This document shows positions 1 through 11,936 of a stretch of DNA of 64,000 nt, in pieces. The notes beneath the pieces are model-generated. The model worked only from the letters and a program-made list of their open reading frames with translations, was not told where the DNA came from and made no database searches. The translations under genes and the position numbers were made by a program. The DNA lies in the NCBI GenBank assembly GCA_947652605.1, contig OX393577.1, positions 60,722,108 to 60,786,107 on the forward strand, given 5' to 3'. Every line of letters begins with the position of its first letter. Within the stretch, counting starts at the first letter, position 1. Source of the DNA: Elmis aenea (taxonomy: Eukaryota > Arthropoda > Insecta > Coleoptera > Elmidae).

Positions 1-129
1 AAGATATGAAACTATGGACCAAAAAATTGGGTTACGATAAGTAGGAATGACTAAGAAGAAATTTAAAAGCAATTAGGAAGTCATTTTTCAATAATTTCTT
101 ATTTAATTTTATTTAGTCACGAGTCCTAC

Positions 130-760
130 TGCTAGTTGTAGAACTGATCAGTTGTAGAACTGATGAGTTGTATTGGGCTGACTTTTTTTCATGTTTTTCT
201 GTATTGCCAGGTTTTTCTCAGTCAACCTCTTTTGTTTTTTCCCTGTGATCTTGCTTCATATGCTTTTCTGGTTGGTTAACCTTTCTTCTTTCATCGTATA
301 AATGTGACCCAACCATCCCAGCTGTCTCTATTGTATTTTTGTTTTAACTGATTTTATATTTAATTGTTCTCTATATATTTCAATACTGATTCGATCATTT
401 TTTGTTTTTCCTTGAAGTTTTCTTAAAAATCTCATTTCTGCTGCATTCACTCGGCTACTATTTTTTTTGTGAGTGTCCACTTTTCACTTCCGTATAAAAG
501 TGCCGGAGTTACTATCTATTTGACCACTTCAACTTTTGTTCGTTTTGAGACTTCTCTATTTCAAAAAAATGTTCTAAAACTGTTAAATATTCTTCCCACA
601 TTTCCTGTCCTTTCGCTTATTTCCTTGTCCATCCCTCAATTTTTCTGTATGATCACTCCTAAATATTTAAAACTTTCTACCTGTTCCAACCTAAGCCCAT
701 TTAAAGTGATAACAAGTGCATCGATAATTTTTGGTAAATAGGTATGCCCGAGTGCAAGTT
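130..760 (-). pseudogene. 3' fragment of a non-LTR retrotransposon (reverse-transcriptase C-terminal part)
   Basis: Read on the minus strand, this stretch gives the post-catalytic part of an endonuclease-reverse transcriptase of insect LINEs. The segment LEQVESFKYLGVII is the conserved block that follows the catalytic domain. Further along, in shifted frames, come a YGSE-like block, AAEMRFLRKLQGKT and RQLGWLGH, all typical of the C-terminal end of these proteins. Several stops and frameshifts interrupt it. No polymerase motifs remain, so it is a dead 3' remnant. A better preserved relative lies at 47620-49005. Seen: the motif order. Inferred: the class, endonuclease-RT LINE of uncertain clade. 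Confidence 0.72.
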
Positions 761-905
761 GAGCTGAAACGACGTGCACTCGTGTTTTTTTCTGATTCAT
801 CTTGCATGAGTGAAGATTTGTCAAAAATTATAGATTATTTGCAATGCACGAGTTATATTTTGTCAGAAAATTTCCTTCACCTAACCTATCTGTCAAATTA
901 AAATG
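710..905 (+). repeat. dispersed repeat A, copy 1
   Basis: This segment recurs in inverted orientation at 62070-62275 with long near-identical runs, such as GAGTGAAGATTTGTCAAAAA and GAAAATTTCCTTCACC. It contains a weak internal hairpin (GAGTGCAAGTTGAG with GTGCACTCGTG). No coding signal. It is probably part of a composite element together with repeat B at 1275-1500, because the inverted copy keeps the same order. Confidence 0.7.
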
Positions 906-1043
906 TTGTTTAATTTAGATACATTAAAGTATACCTACTACTTACTGCGATTGTTATTATTAATAGATCATTTATAACTAATTTTTAATTCAAGAATTAT
1001 ATTTTAATAAAAATTAATGAAAAAAATAATATGTAGGTATTAC

Positions 1044-1155
1044 CTAGTGATTGCAATACCGGTATACCGGTATACCGAATACCGGTATACCGTGCCATTT
1101 TACAATACCGAAAGCGTCTCATTTGATGGTCTAATACCGGTATTCGGTATTAAAT
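1044..1155. mobile_element. hAT-like element end with CCGGTATACCGG palindromes (truncated)
   Basis: About 100 bp carry repeated self-complementary motifs: the 12-bp palindrome CCGGTATACCGG at 1059-1070, then further ATACCGGTAT units to about 1151. The left edge GTGATTGCAATACCGG looks like an element end. The architecture matches the other hAT-type ends in this window that carry short palindromes next to the terminal repeat. I found no partner end or target duplication, so the element is truncated or its other end is unrecognisable. Confidence 0.45.
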
Positions 1156-1274
1156 ATTTTTTTAAAATTTGATTTTTATTATTTTATAATTGCAGTCTGC
1201 CATAAATAAAAAAATAGCAATAAATGCAAAACACAAAATTGTGCCACAAAATGATGTATTTAAATTTATATTTT

Positions 1275-1500
1275 CCACCAATCACAAACTCAGATTTCTT
1301 AGAAACGACCAATAAACGCATAAAAATCTGTTAATTGCGAAAAGGATATTATCAGTGTATGATCGTGTTTATTGGTCTTTTCTAGGAAATCTGAGTTTGT
1401 TATTGGTCGAAAACGCAAATTTGACAGGAGTCTCAACGTCGGACAGGGGAATGTAAAATTATTACCATGTAATAATGCTCCTATTGGTAGTCTTTAGAAG
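1275..1500 (+). repeat. dispersed repeat B, copy 1, with internal inverted repeat
   Basis: The segment ACCAATCACAAACTCAGATT near 1278 pairs with AATCTGAGTTTGTTATTGGT near 1390, making a hairpin. The following part (ACAGGGGAATGTAAAATTAT, then TAATGCTCCTATTGG) recurs inverted at 61725-61945. A non-autonomous palindromic element is the likely explanation. Confidence 0.65.
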
Positions 1501-2990
1501 ATTTGAGATTAGTGATGGGTTAAAAACGCAAATTTGACAGGTGAACGAAATTTTTACGAAAATAAATAATTTCTTACTGTGTTATAATAATTCCACGCCT
1601 TTGTATCATGCAAAATAACGTTTGAGGGTCAAATCACCTTAGAAAACAACCAAAATTGACAATTTACTCAATTTAATGGGAAATATAAATGTTTATTCGC
1701 TACATTGTCCACAAATAGATGTTTGGTTACAACCTGAGCCACTTAAATATTGAATAACTACTCCTTTTAATTAAAAGAAACCAATATCAAAAGTATGAAT
1801 AAAAAACTCGACAAAAAACGAACATGAACAGATGTTTATTTAAGCAATTTTTTGTTATCTTACTACGAATACAAAACAGTTACAACCGAAGCTCGTTTCA
1901 CTATTTATATTCCATCTCCGTTACACACTTCCTTTTCGGAATCCGTTAAATCATTCGCCAACTTGATAATTTGCATCTAAAAGTGAACAATTATTGTAAC
2001 AAACTGATTAAGGCGGAAGCGGCGCGAAGTGTCTTGTAAAGATTATATTACTATGAAATGATAGTCACGATTCATGTTGACGCTTTAGTATTTAAATTTG
2101 TTAAACGTATTTGGTCAACTTTATCCAGCAGTACAAGTAATTAAGATGTTCGTAATCAGCCGTGTTTAAGTTTAAAAAACAAGCGATGATTTTAATTTGT
2201 GATTCTTTTGTTAACAAAATAAATCTGTTTGAATGATTAGAGTTTACGCAATTCAAGCCGTGGTTTGGGTCCAGTTTTTGGTAAACTATATCTACCAGGT
2301 ACATCATTAGGTAAAGAGGTAAGAAATAGTGGTTAGAGATACATTTTTATGTAAGATGACAATAATCTACCGCGTCACATGAGTCTCTTGGTTATTTAAA
2401 GAATAACGAGAGCCGATTAAATTAGCACAAAAGGGCAGAATTTGAATGACATTGCCAATTTTTTAAGAAAATTACAATAAATGACAAAATTATTAAACAC
2501 TAATATCTGTTTAAGTATGTACGATGGAAAAAGTTGTAAATACGTAACATCCAGTTCAAAATGAGTACATGGGTATCTCGGAATCCGTTAGAAATACAAA
2601 ATCGGTTAAATGAGGAAAAAGTTGCGCGATCACATGCGTAATATTAATCCTGTTTTACATTTTTAATAATTCATCCTGTTAAGTAGTACCACCATAAAAA
2701 CGAAAAATGTACATTTTCTTAAAACCTCTATATTACCTTTATTTGAAAAGATTTGTGCGCCAAATTTTCAGGATCGGTGAAGTAACTAATAAGGATTTTA
2801 AAAATGACATTAAAAATATTCTAGGCCTACTATGTTTCGCTCGGTCATACCTAACTTTTGTTTTTCTTATGGACGTTTTGTTTATTTGTCAGGGATTTAT
2901 CTTTTAATTCTAGAGATGACTGAAGTGTACTGGAGATAAAACATCCCAGAAAAATATTAATTGTATGAATGTAGAAATCTACATACGTTC
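1501..2990. other. AT-rich intergenic DNA, nothing recognised
   Basis: About 1.5 kb without a supported gene, RNA or complete mobile element. The short open frames here (60-70 codons) have low-complexity translations, no family resemblance and no splice-consistent partners. Confidence 0.6.
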
Positions 2991-2998
2991 ATTTGAAG

Positions 2999-4446
2999 CA
3001 GGGATGGAAAACGTAACGTAACAATACCCGATAACGTTATAATAACGATTCAACTATAATTTTTTATACAATAACGTAACGATATTTTTATAACGTTATA
3101 ATAACCGATAACGTTTCATAAAAGTAATTTTGTATCGTTATTTTCTATAAATTAAATTTTTTATGGCGATCTTTTTATTTTCAGAAGATATAAAATTTTG
3201 TTTGTATAGAAATTAAAATGAAAATAAAATATCTCCACGTAATTTTGTACTATTTTTTAAAATCACATTTACAGATCCCAAAAATAATTTACAAATAAAA
3301 ATTATTTTTATACAGTATATTTCATTAATAATGCGAAAAAATTTTGGAGGTGATTCCTTATCGAAAATGAAGAGGGGTCTTTAATATACAATTTTTTTCT
3401 TTAGGGTCTCCTTTCGGGGTTACAACCCTCTAAATTGGATCGGTAAAATTGGGTTTTTATTTTATTTCTCAAATTTGGAGATGTGTAGGAGAATGATATT
3501 CAGTAGATGTTTTATACTTATTAAAAGGTTTCCCATAGTAATATTTTTAATCATCTCCCACCTTTACAGGAGGCTGAAAAGTGCGACCCCTGTTGGTTTT
3601 TTTATCAAAACTTTTTGGTGGGTTGAAAACTAGCAATTTAATTTTTTACTTGATTTATTTAGAAGTTTGTTTTTATTCTTTAACTTTTCTCGTTAAACGT
3701 AGAGTTTTTAAGTAAATAATCATATGAATGAACATGAACCATCAAAATATTCCAATATAAAACGATTCATTTTGGTGGTTACCATGGTTTGTTTATGTTC
3801 ATATTGGGTAGAAGTAATGGGTGTAATTCATTTGAAAGTTTCCTTGGCGACAACGCTAAAACGCCCGTCAATTCTACCCAATATGAACATAAGCATCATA
3901 TTCACTCATTTAATTTTTTACTTAAAACTGAAGGTTTACGAGAAAAACTGAGGAATAAAAAAAGTGTCTAAATAAGTCGAACTTACAAAAAAAGTTTAAA
4001 TTTCAAAATTTCAACTTACGAAAAGTTCTGATCAAAAAATCAACAGGGGTCGCACTTTTCAGCCCCCTGTGAAGGAGGGAGATGATTGAAAATATTACTA
4101 TGGGAAACCCTTTAATAAGTATAAATATCTACCAAATATCATTCTCTTACATTTATCTAAATTTGAGAAATAAAATAAAAACCTAATTTGACCGATCCCC
4201 TTTAGGGTGGTGTAACTCCGAAAGGAGACGTCTAAGACAAAAATTTTATATAAAAGACCCCACTTAATTTTTTGATAAGGAATCACCTTCCGAATTTTTT
4301 CGCATTATTTAAGAAACACCCTGTATATGATAATTTATGTAACGTTATATAACATAACCATTCATTTTTTAAATGTTATTTATAACGTTATGTAACGCAA
4401 ACAAATAATAAATAACGTAACGATTTAAAACGTTATTCCATCCCTG
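2999..4446. mobile_element. hAT-type element, 1.45 kb, perfect 8-bp TSD, carrying a nested palindromic element
   Basis: Terminal repeats CAGGGATGGA and TCCATCCCTG bound the element. It is flanked by a perfect 8-bp duplication, ATTTGAAG, at 2991-2998 and 4447-4454, the hAT signature. Both ends are filled with ATAACGTTAT-type palindromes and their fragments (about 3010-3120 and 4335-4440). No transposase remains, because the middle is occupied by a palindromic TA-flanked element (3313-4323). It is non-autonomous and presumably depended on a related transposase elsewhere. Confidence 0.88.
3313..4323. mobile_element. palindromic TA-flanked MITE, family P1, copy A (nested)
   Basis: The 3' end ATTTAAGAAACACCCTG followed by TA, and a decayed 5' end (TA then CAGTATATTTCATTAATAATG), match the complete copy at 11937-12509. 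The two halves are reverse complements of each other, with the axis near 3830-3850. Subterminal GGAGGTGATTCCTTATCGAA pairs with its complement near 4270-4295. The small open frames inside (around 3724-3951) come from the palindrome and are not genes. TA duplication and CAGGGTG ends suggest Tc1/mariner-type mobilisation. Confidence 0.78.
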
Positions 4447-4454
4447 ATTTGAAG

Positions 4455-5295
4455 TAGTTTATACTTAAAGAAACCAATGAAAGGGAACAGGTACATGTTG
4501 TTCTGCGAGAGAATGGCAACGATAAGTAAAAGTGTTGAATCAATACGGAATAATAAAAAAGATTGCTTTCACGCAAATAAAGAGAAGTACGGATGGTTTA
4601 GTGCAAAGTTTAATTTTGTGAAAGCACTTTATATGTCGGTTGTAGTAAGCTATGTTTAGATAAGTTAAGCGCTGATCCAAATAGCAGATAAAGTAAAATG
4701 TGATGGTTAAATAAGTAACAACGATTTTTTTGTCGACTGCAGGATGATTCTCGGTCTAATAATAATACTTAAAAGAGTTAACATTTTATTAGAGGTAGCT
4801 CTTGAATGTTTCTGGCAATTAAGCTTAGCTGGAGACTGGGTTCTTTTTTACTTTCTCACGTAATTCGTGTGTAAAGAAAGGAGTGTAATTTGCGTGCTGT
4901 TTAGTTTTGATCCTTCTTCTGTTTAAAAATAGTGCGAGGTGACTGTACAACTGTTCTTTGACAAAAAAGATGTATCCATTCTGTTAGGAGTAATGGGACA
5001 TGCAATATTTCAATATTGTTGTACCACCGTTTCGCATTTTTATTTATAATGGTGAATGTAATGAAGTTTCGTTGTATGGTGTTCTAAAAACCATACTCAG
5101 TGGTTAAAAAAAGGCTGTTTACAAACAAGAAAATAACAAATTACTCGAGATCCAAGTAAACCAATTGTAAAATGTAGGTTTTAAGGGACATATTTTAAAA
5201 TTTATTTGATTGAATTATTTATTTTTGTATTGTAATTTTAACAATAATTTTGGCAACCTTTGCATTGTTTTTCACGAAGAGTTGATCAACTCAAA
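4455..5295. other. intergenic, nothing recognised
   Basis: No supported gene. A 60-codon open frame starts near 4477 but has no recognisable domain and an unremarkable composition for chance. Confidence 0.55.
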
Positions 5296-5314
5296 ATGTT
5301 GTTTACCCATATAT

Positions 5315-6692
5315 AAGGTGACCAACTTTCTTACAATGAAAAGGAGGACACAAATTAAAGAGCAAAAAAAAAGTAAATAAATAAAAGACACATTTTATGC
5401 ATTGCAAACATTATAATATGATAAATGCTTAATAAAAACACACTAACATGAAATTTTATGCTTACATGCCTATAACTATTTAAAGGAGAACTTCTCCATT
5501 GAATGAATATTTTTTAGCAGTGTATTATCTTCTAACAATATATTGGAAATATCTGAACAAGAAATGTCTTTCATATTGAATTTTACGGCAAGTGCTGCAG
5601 CTAGAGTATCAACATTCAATCTCGATTTCTCACTTGTCCAAAAATCATTAACAATTAATTGAAAAAACTCTTTCAACTGCTGCATTAGTTCCAAATTGAA
5701 CAAGAATAAATAATTTTTCACATGGATTATGTCCATTTTTGAAATGGCTGAATATTTCCACCCATCTTTTATCAATTTCAACGTGTTGATTTTCCCATTG
5801 TATTAATTTTTCAGAATTTAAATATACATTCAGTCTTCTAATTGCTTCAAAGAGACAATTGTCGTCTATTTTAATATCTGGCAATTCTTTAGATAAAAAC
5901 TCAACACAAGATTCAATATCTGTCCAACATACTGGCGATGAAGCCAAAAAACACCATTGAAAACTGTTATTTGAGGTTTGTTCTAGACCATTCTTCGATA
6001 TATTGAAAACATGTTTGGTAAAAATTCTGCACTTCTTTGATAAACTTTTTCGTTATGCCCGGATTTGATTCCTTTAAGTCTGATAATTTTCTTTTTATAA
6101 TTAAGGAAGAAATGTTTCTTCAAATCGAGATTTATATTGAAGGATAAAGTCATTCAAAATAAGGCTAACGTCTGTAGCTGAAATGTGTTCACCTTCAATC
6201 TTTTGAATCGTTTTGTGAAAAATAGATGCTTGATTATGTACAAAATACATTAATATCTCAGATATTTCATTATTGAAAAACGACTCCAGGATTTTAGGAC
6301 ATTTGTCTAAACTCAAAAAATGTAAGCGAAGAGGCTCGAATAATTGTAGAACACGCTCTATAGCAGGTGTTTTTTGTATTCAACATTCGCTTCTTCACAA
6401 AATTGTTTTAAAGTAGCCACGCGAACGGTAAAACGACTAAAATACAAATAAATTGTAGTTATTATTAATTCTACATCAATTGGCATGGCACATGACGCCG
6501 TGTTGATTGCATTAGACAAAATATGAACATTACAGCCTATTCCTAGTATTTTCTTTTGGAGATTTACAGATTTTAGTCTTCAAATATCGAAAAGGACAAA
6601 AAGGAGGGCAAAAAGGAGGACACTTTTCAAGGGAGGACAGAAGTGAAAAAAGGAGGACTGTCCTCCCTAAAGGAGGACGGTTGGTCACCTTA
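5315..6692 (-). mobile_element. hAT element with transposase C-terminal relic
   Basis: Ends AAGGTGACCAAC and GTTGGTCACCTTA are inverted repeats flanked by CCATATAT at 5307-5314 and 6693-6700, an 8-bp duplication typical of hAT. Both ends repeat AAGGAGGAC-type motifs. On the minus strand between about 6350 and 5480 a decayed transposase can be followed. Near the end, GTNAAVERVFS and FWTSEKSRLNVDTLAAALAV form the conserved C-terminal hAT dimerisation region, split between two frames. Frameshifts make it a pseudogene. Seen: ends, duplication and C-terminal motif. Known: this motif is diagnostic for hAT transposases. Confidence 0.88.
5476..6350 (-). pseudogene. hAT transposase pseudogene (C-terminal dimerisation region)
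   Basis: Three overlapping minus-strand frames (6101-6316, 5648-5947, 5476-5781) cover the C-terminal third of a hAT transposase. The first holds a region upstream of the dimerisation domain. The second ends in the GTNAAVERVFS block. The third continues with FWTSEKSRLNVDTLAAALAV, followed by a poorly conserved tail. At least two frameshifts separate them. No BED finger and no complete RNase-H-like catalytic region were seen. It lies inside the element that encodes it, so it is a relic and not a domesticated gene. Confidence 0.82.
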
Positions 6693-7134
6693 CCATATAT
6701 GTAATAAACATATATCGCGCATTCCCTATCTTCGCAATGAGTGGAAAGTGAAGCCTATTGAATGAAATGGAAATATGTACCTCTCTTTCTATCTAAGGTG
6801 TACTTTTCACAGTTGGCAGCAAACATAGAAAATCAAATAAAACTAGGATTACTGACAGAACCGGCATGAAAATTGTTGAGGTTATGTTATGAAACGTGAT
6901 TTTTGCAAATGTCATATATTTAAACTGTCAAAAATGACGCGCGCTTTTCACGTTGACCAATCCGATGAATATTAGCTGTCAATGGTCCAATCGCCGCATT
7001 AAAAAGAGGGGATGTATATCTGTACCGTTGACTATGTTACGCAAAATCTGAACTATTAGCAATATATGTTTATTACATATATGTGTTTACCGTATTCCAA
7101 CAATTAACCAAAGAATGCCAGTTATTATCTAAAC

Positions 7135-7160
7135 CAGCGGTTCCCAAACGTATTTCAATT
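7135..7160 (+). mobile_element. isolated hAT terminal repeat
   Basis: CAGCGGTTCCCAAACGT has the form of a hAT 5' terminal repeat (CAGNGGTTCCCAAAC type). It is immediately followed by half of a P1 MITE. No partner end was found, so it is a truncated element end. Confidence 0.4.
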
Positions 7161-7668
7161 CTATCCAATATGAACATAAACTAACCATGGCAACCACCAA
7201 AATGAATCGTTTTATATTGGAATGTTTGATGGTTTATGTTTACTTATTTTATTTTTTACTCAAGAACTGTAGGTTTTACGAGAAAAACTAGAGAATAAAA
7301 ACAGTTTCTAAACAAATCAAGCTTTCAAACAAATATTTTTAAATTGCAAAATATTTACCCACCAAAAAATTCTGTTAAAAAACACAACAGGGGTCGCACT
7401 TTTCAGCCCCCTGTGAAGGTGGGAGATGATTGAAAATGTTACTATGGGAAACCTTTTAATTAGTATAAAACATCTACCACATATCCTACTCCTACATTTA
7501 TCCATATTTGAAAAATAAAATAAAAACATAATTTTACCGCTCCCTTTAGGGGGGTGTAACTACGAAACGAGACGTCTAAGGAAAAAAAATTGTATATAAT
7601 AGACCCCCCTTAGTTTTTGATAAGAAATCACCTCCCGAATGTTTTCGCAATATCTAAGAAACGCCCTG
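7160..7668. mobile_element. palindromic MITE family P1, copy B (3' half)
   Basis: It matches the right half of the copy at 11937-12509, including the block ACAGGGGTCGCACTTTTCAG, the subterminal AAGAAATCACCTCCCGAAT and the end AAGAAACGCCCTG followed by TA. The left half is missing: the sequence starts within the central TCCAATATGAACATAAAC region. The open frame at 7317-7529 on the minus strand belongs to this repeat and is not a gene. Confidence 0.8.
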
Positions 7669-7679
7669 TATAATTATAA

Positions 7680-9670
7680 AGGGTTTAAAAAAAAAGCTAT
7701 TATTTGTTTTAGTAGATTGGGAGTTTTAATCACTAATGTTTTATTTCTTTGGGACTGGCCGTTAATAAATAATTAATTTTTGGCTTCGTTAACTGTTCAT
7801 TGTTCTGGCAACTGCTGAACTTACTTGAATTGATGGTAAATATGGCAGGTAAGGAATGCTTGTGTTTAGATTTATAAAATCAAATAAAAATAAGCTAGTT
7901 AAAAATTGGTTAAATGATTTTTTCCCGCTAGATCACTGAAATAGCTAATGACTTAGCAAAGAGTGGTTTAGTAAGAATCTTAATTGAAAATGTGCATATT
8001 CTGCGATTCTGCATCCTTCCTAAAATATCCTTAACAATCTACAAAACTTCGATTTCAAGTTACATCTATAACTTTCTTTAAACAAAAAACAGAAATTTAA
8101 AATTGGTTGCAGACAGTTAAGGCAAAGTACTTAATCACATGGTTTTATTAAAATTAAACTGACAGCCTGCTTACTAATCAAGAGGCAATAGTCAACATTT
8201 CAACAGTTTAAGGAACCATATTAAATGTATGTGTTATGGGTTGGCGAATTTTATGGTAAATATACTTTAAATTCTTTTAAAAATAAAAACCGAATCGTTA
8301 CAGAAATACAGGGTTTTCAGTTATCATCATATCCTACATACTTTACATTTGGAGAGAAGTCCAAGGTGTATCCTGGTTAATTTTCCGAACCAATGTACAA
8401 CCTATATCTAGCTCATAACTAGCTAATAAAATGAAAACAGCCAAATAAGATTGGCAAAAACTAACATGACTACCTCATTAAAGTACTTGCTACAGCGTAA
8501 CTAAAAACCGATTGATTAAAATTTTAATGTGTGGCTGATCACAAAATTTGTACATTTTGTAATCAGCAATGAAAAATTCACTAAAATTATGCATTCTTTA
8601 CCAAATAACAAGTTATGCACATCGATGTAAAAGTAAATAATTCCAAAAGGGCTCTTTAATTTGGTACGAAAATGGGACCACTATATGTAGCGAATACCCC
8701 TGATAAAATGGAGACAATACGCCACAAAGACATTTCACCCAAAATCGATGTAGGTAATTTTAATATCGCTTTTTCATTGTACTAAAATATTTCGATGGTC
8801 TATTCTTTAATACACTTTCTTTTTCCAGTTTCAACTAAATGAATTGCTAAAAAATATATGGATAAGTATATTAATTTGTCGATTGATTTATAATTTTAAT
8901 ATCGATTATTAACATTTAAAATTTTATATCGCCCACCCTTAGTGGTAACAAACCGTGCCGCCATAGGTGATCAATATATAAGCATTCATACAATATGGTA
9001 ATTTTATAAATTAAAAATTATACTGATCAACAACGAACAGATCAAACTGATAACAATAGCAAATATATAAGGTCAATCAACCTCTAATATGAATTTTAAG
9101 CTCCTAGATCGTACAAAATTAATTATGATTACAATCAAACCTAACTATGTTGACTTTAATTGTTGTCAGACACCTTTTTAGATTTTTATAAATAAGACAA
9201 AGTGCTGCAATATTCAAATCGCAACATACGGAGGCCTGTAAATGTGGGTGTAAATTTCATTATAAATTCAGAACAATGTTAAACACAACCAACGTTGCAG
9301 GAAACATTTGGCTACCTCACCCAAAACAATCAATTCTACAGCTGTACTAGTGCAATTTCATTTTTATCTATTGCCAACCCACATATTTGTCATAAACGTG
9401 ATAAAAAACAATAAAAAATTGCTGCAAAACCAGGTATATACCATCCAACTGTGCTACTTCTCCATTACATTAAAAAAATCCTAAACTTGATTTAAGTGAG
9501 CTGTGATATATTTCAAAAAGTAAAAAATATAACAAAACGTATTGTTAAGGACGTGATATTAACATTTATATTACTAAAGATCTCCGTTAATCTCTTTATT
9601 GTGACCAATAAAACCGTTATAAAAACAAATGATGGATTATAAAAGAAGCCATACAAGTTTAACACCTCTA
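7680..9670. other. AT-rich intergenic DNA with one degenerate element end
   Basis: About 2 kb without a supported gene. Near 8895-8945 the sequence TATCGATTATTAACATT...ATATCGCCCACCCTTA resembles one end of the tiny hAT-like element at 55147-55230, so an old end of that family is likely. Nothing else was recognised. Confidence 0.5.
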
Positions 9671-9679
9671 CTCACCTAC

Positions 9680-10003
9680 CAATTTGTCGGTACAATCGAT
9701 CGACCGTTCCGATAAATTGTTTAATGTGTAGTCTGTCACCCGACCAACCCGACAGTTGGACAAGTTGGAACGGTCGGGTGGCCAGACCATCCAACAAGCC
9801 AACCGCCCCACCACATTCCTCTAGATAAGGACTATTAAACCGAAAATTTAATGCTATTTATAAATTTGTTATCCACAAAATGGCATCAGAGCCAAAATAA
9901 TAAAAAAAGATATGACGTTTATGCTGTGTGGGTTGGACTGGTCGGGAGGTGTGTAGACAACACCCAACACGGAGTTCCCGACGGTCGGCTCCGACAAGTT
10001 GGA
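9680..10003. mobile_element. possible MITE with TTTGTCGG/CCGACAA ends
   Basis: CCAATTTGTCGG at the left and CCGACAAGTTGG at the right form an imperfect inverted pair. The interior repeats related words (ACGGTCGGGTGG, CCCGACAGTTGG). The segment is more GC-rich than its surroundings. No clear target duplication was identified, so the boundaries are uncertain. The 75- and 88-codon open frames overlapping here on opposite strands are not supported as genes. Confidence 0.35.
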
Positions 10004-10368
10004 AAATGAGTACAGACCTTTATTTTGAAGATGCATTTGACAAAACTATGAGGCAAAAACAACTGTTGAAAAAACCAAACAGAAATCTCGATAAGGCAGA
10101 AAGACTTGTCTTGCAGACGAGCGCCTATCGAAGCGATGTGAAGCAAAATTTTTGTGACGTAACCATTTTGCGCAATGCGTTGTTTCTAAAGTGACTTAAG
10201 TCAAATAATATACATTATTAAGGGCTGCAAGTCAAATAATGCTACCTTTAATGTCAAAAACGCAGTCCAATTGCACAAAGCAGCATAACATAAATGTTAA
10301 TCCCTAATCAGCTCTAATAGTGCTGGGATTTTGCAAAGTTTTGAGGTGAACATGTAACTTTACACTAA

Positions 10369-10721
10369 GGCTAGGCGCTGACACGCAATTAATTAGTTCG
10401 GCAACAGTTTGGTTGCGGGAGTATTACCACTGTTTTTTTGACAACTCACCCACATGCAACTAAACAGTTTGTGTCTTAACATAAACTGAATGATTGCAAG
10501 ACTTCATCCAACTGTTTTGTGTCGTAAAGGTTTGAATTTCGTCCTTCTTATCATCTCAAGAGCACACACAGTAGCTAAATCGTAGGAATCCATGTTAAAA
10601 CCATACAACGTAGTTGCTTGTGTGCTTACATCCACTTGACTCCTGATTTAGTTTTACGTAAGTCAGCCATTCGCGGATCAAACTGTGGCAGAACTGATTA
10701 ATTGCGTGTCAGCGCTTAGCC
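10369..10721. mobile_element. PIF/Harbinger-like MITE, 353 bp
   Basis: Inverted ends of about 30 bp begin GGCTAGGCGCTGACACGCAA and close with the complement ending GTCAGCGCTTAGCC. The flanking TAA on each side (10366-10368 and 10722-10724) is the 3-bp duplication expected for PIF/Harbinger elements. No coding capacity. It directly abuts a second palindromic element. Confidence 0.68.
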
Positions 10722-10942
10722 TAAAGTTGAATTTACATTAGTCATTTAAGTGGATCAACTCATATGAATTCATGTGACATGAACGCCAAATGACCGTCTA
10801 AACCTTGTAATTCAATTCAAATGATTCCATTCAAATGATCAACTGACATGAGTTACAAGGTTTAGACGGTCATTTGGCGTTCATGTCACATGAATTAATG
10901 TGAGTTGATCCACTCACATGACTAACGTAAACCCAGCTTTAA
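10722..10942. mobile_element. palindromic MITE abutting the Harbinger-like MITE
   Basis: The two halves are near-perfect complements. In the left arm GACATGAACGCCAAATGACC is followed by GTCTAAACCTTGTAA, and the right arm reads TTACAAGGTTTAGACGGTCA and onward. The ends are AAGTTGAATTTAC and GTAAACCCAGCTT. The axis lies near 10830. The class is uncertain because TAA or TA flanks are both possible. Confidence 0.65.
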
Positions 10943-10944
10943 CT

Positions 10945-11930
10945 ATTGCTATGTGCAATCAACGCAAATGTTTTGTATGGGTTTAATTACTTAAAAACGA
11001 TGTCACATGTCATATCTTTTTAAATCACTTCACTTGGTGGCCACTCAGCCCTGTTTTTAACACATATGTTAAATTTTTAGTTTGACATAAGTTCTTTGTT
11101 TTTATTTCAAGGCAAAAACAAAATATTGTGATAAACAGTCAACATAGCAAGAAAAATTTACCTATCTTCATTATTCCAGTTTTAAAAAAATATTACTTTT
11201 ACCCCAGTTGCATAATTAAATATGTTTATGACAACACACTAAATTTTTGTAATTGTTTCAATAATTCATAACAAAAACAAATCAATGCTTTAGTCATTTG
11301 TTCAGTTTGTTACTATTGGTGATTACATATTGTCGTGAAGTGTAAATTTGGAAAATCAATGCGATTCATTTTTACATTTTACCGTACTTTGGGTTATAGT
11401 GTAACTTCCAACCATTGTTTTTACTCCTTTTATAACGATAAAGAAAAACTTCTAGAAGAAACAACCAAGAAAGGTTATAAACTCGGTAAAACGATAATAT
11501 AACAGAAACAGATAACACCTGACGCCTACGGTAAGAAAGGTCACGCACCAGCACGTCGTAGCAGGCTGTGATGCCCGCATATAACAACCGCTAAACCGAA
11601 AAAAATAAAATTTTTGCAAATGAAAATCTACTTTTCAGCAAAGGAAACGGATCTTTTAACAGTAATTTAATCCACAAACTAAAAGAATTTTGCATCTTAA
11701 CATTATCACTACTAAAACGTATACAAACATATATTCAGCAACAATGGTAATTGCTGTATTATACAGGGTGTACCACTTAATTGGGGCGACTATGAGGATC
11801 CCCCTGAATATAAAAATCATAGCGAATTTTACATTAAAAATTGCTATCATATCTTCCTAATTTAATACTATTAATGCTATATAAACACTCATACCACCAC
11901 ATAATTAACCAATTAAAAAAAACAATTTTT
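10945..11930. other. intergenic, nothing firm; short element end near 11764
   Basis: TATACAGGGTGTACCACTTA near 11760 is the typical start of one of the TA/CAGGGTG element families, without a visible partner end. The 64- and 71-codon minus-strand frames here have no family resemblance. Confidence 0.45.
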
Positions 11931-11936
11931 TATATA

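Larger units (their letters stand above)
5296..7092. mobile_element. inverted-repeat element split by a hAT insertion in its left end
   Basis: Removing the hAT at 5315-6692 together with one target copy restores a left end GTTTACCCATATAT followed by GTAATAAACATATAT. This is the reverse complement of the right end ATATATGTTTATTAC...GTGTTTAC at about 7062-7090. The remaining element body is about 0.4 kb (6701-7060) and has no coding potential. The class is undetermined, because no clear target duplication was found for this outer element. Confidence 0.6.
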
